NCBI GenBank assembly: GCA_003525045.1
Contig: DQGF01000594.1
Span: 1-11,297 of the forward strand
Direction: 5' to 3'
Length of the DNA: 11,297 bases
Source: Pseudomonas sp.
Lineage (GTDB): Bacteria; Pseudomonadota; Gammaproteobacteria; Pseudomonadales; Pseudomonadaceae
Below are positions 11,275-11,297 of this stretch, piece by piece. A program made the position numbers and the translations under genes. The notes beneath the pieces were generated by a model. The model was not told the origin of the DNA. It saw only the letters and a program-made list of their open reading frames with translations, and made no database searches. Position 1 is the stretch's first letter; every line of letters begins with the position of its first letter.

Positions 11275-11297
11275 TGCTATTTGCTATTTGCTATTTG
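11275..11297. repeat. Tandem heptanucleotide repeat (TGCTATT)n, open at window edge
   Basis: Three complete copies of TGCTATT (11275-11281, 11282-11288, 11289-11295) plus TG, continuing past the edge. Copies are identical. The plus strand is open in all frames and the minus strand has a TAG in each frame. Total copy number and context lie outside the window. Confidence 0.85.

Larger units (their letters stand above)
10845..11297. other. 453-bp intergenic promoter region, no gene recognised
   Basis: No convincing coding region in either direction. The stretch 10940-10980 is strongly AT-rich, unlike the genes around it. It holds the sigma-54 promoter, an IHF-like site, inverted repeats, a REP element and a heptamer repeat, all listed separately. 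Between 11095 and 11176 I see nothing recognisable. The heptamer repeat has a TAG in every minus-strand frame, so no minus-strand gene from outside reads into the window. Confidence 0.7.

Noticed and set aside
11275..11297. CRISPR array or replication iterons
   Set aside because: Seven-base units without spacers are not CRISPR, and there is no origin context such as a rep gene or DnaA boxes.

Overview
The window looks like a chromosomal catabolic locus of a Pseudomonas or close relative. It is roughly 60% GC in the coding parts, its proteins read as Pseudomonas-type, and a 28-bp repeat near the right edge (11177-11204, GTAG followed by an imperfect GAGCGAGGGC/GCCCGCGAAGG palindrome) is the typical Pseudomonas REP sequence. 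All ten recognisable genes lie on the minus strand. They are tightly packed (gaps of -4 to 107 nt) and read from right to left as one probable operon. The left edge cuts the last gene after about 15 codons.

In transcription order: a two-domain extradiol (meta-cleavage) catechol dioxygenase (10844-9954); an HpaC/HsaB-type flavin reductase (9872-9336) and its HsaA/HpaB-C2-type acyl-CoA-dehydrogenase-fold flavin monooxygenase (9279-8059); an envelope module of a DUF1302 outer-membrane-type barrel (7951-6275), a DUF1329 periplasmic protein (6271-4898), a secreted YCF48/BNR beta-propeller (about 4839-3778) and an RND/MMPL pump (3747-1327); a GlcG/HbpS-family protein overlapping the pump gene by 4 nt (1330-875); a 2-hydroxypenta-2,4-dienoate hydratase-family protein (847-59); and the first codons of an acylating acetaldehyde dehydrogenase (44 to beyond 1). 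The enzymes fit the route phenolic compound to catechol to ring-cleaved product to hydroxydienoate to hydroxy-oxoacid to acetyl-CoA or propionyl-CoA. The ring-cleavage-product hydrolase and the aldolase are not in the window; the aldolase would be expected just beyond the left edge. The monooxygenase/reductase/dioxygenase trio resembles steroid A/B-ring enzymes (HsaABC/TesA1A2B), but the same folds serve alkylphenol and other phenol pathways, so the substrate is left open.

The 453-bp region right of the dioxygenase holds no convincing gene, but it has what looks like a complete sigma-54 promoter: a consensus -24/-12 element (10922-10938), an AT-rich block with an IHF-like site at about -72, and a cluster of TTCG...CGAA inverted repeats at about -120 to -180 where an enhancer-binding regulator would sit. 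No regulator gene is visible. Further right are a REP element, a weaker plus-strand sigma-54-like sequence and a 7-bp tandem repeat running off the window.

A second regulatory layer is suggested by A-rich AAnAAnAA motifs, the type of site bound by Hfq/Crc in Pseudomonas catabolite repression. They lie at or just before six of the ten translation starts, including the first gene, the monooxygenase and three of the four envelope genes. Three intercistronic hairpins without U-tracts follow the dioxygenase, the monooxygenase and the DUF1329 gene. The least understood part is the four-gene envelope module, which is probably a trans-envelope route for a hydrophobic substrate or product of this pathway.
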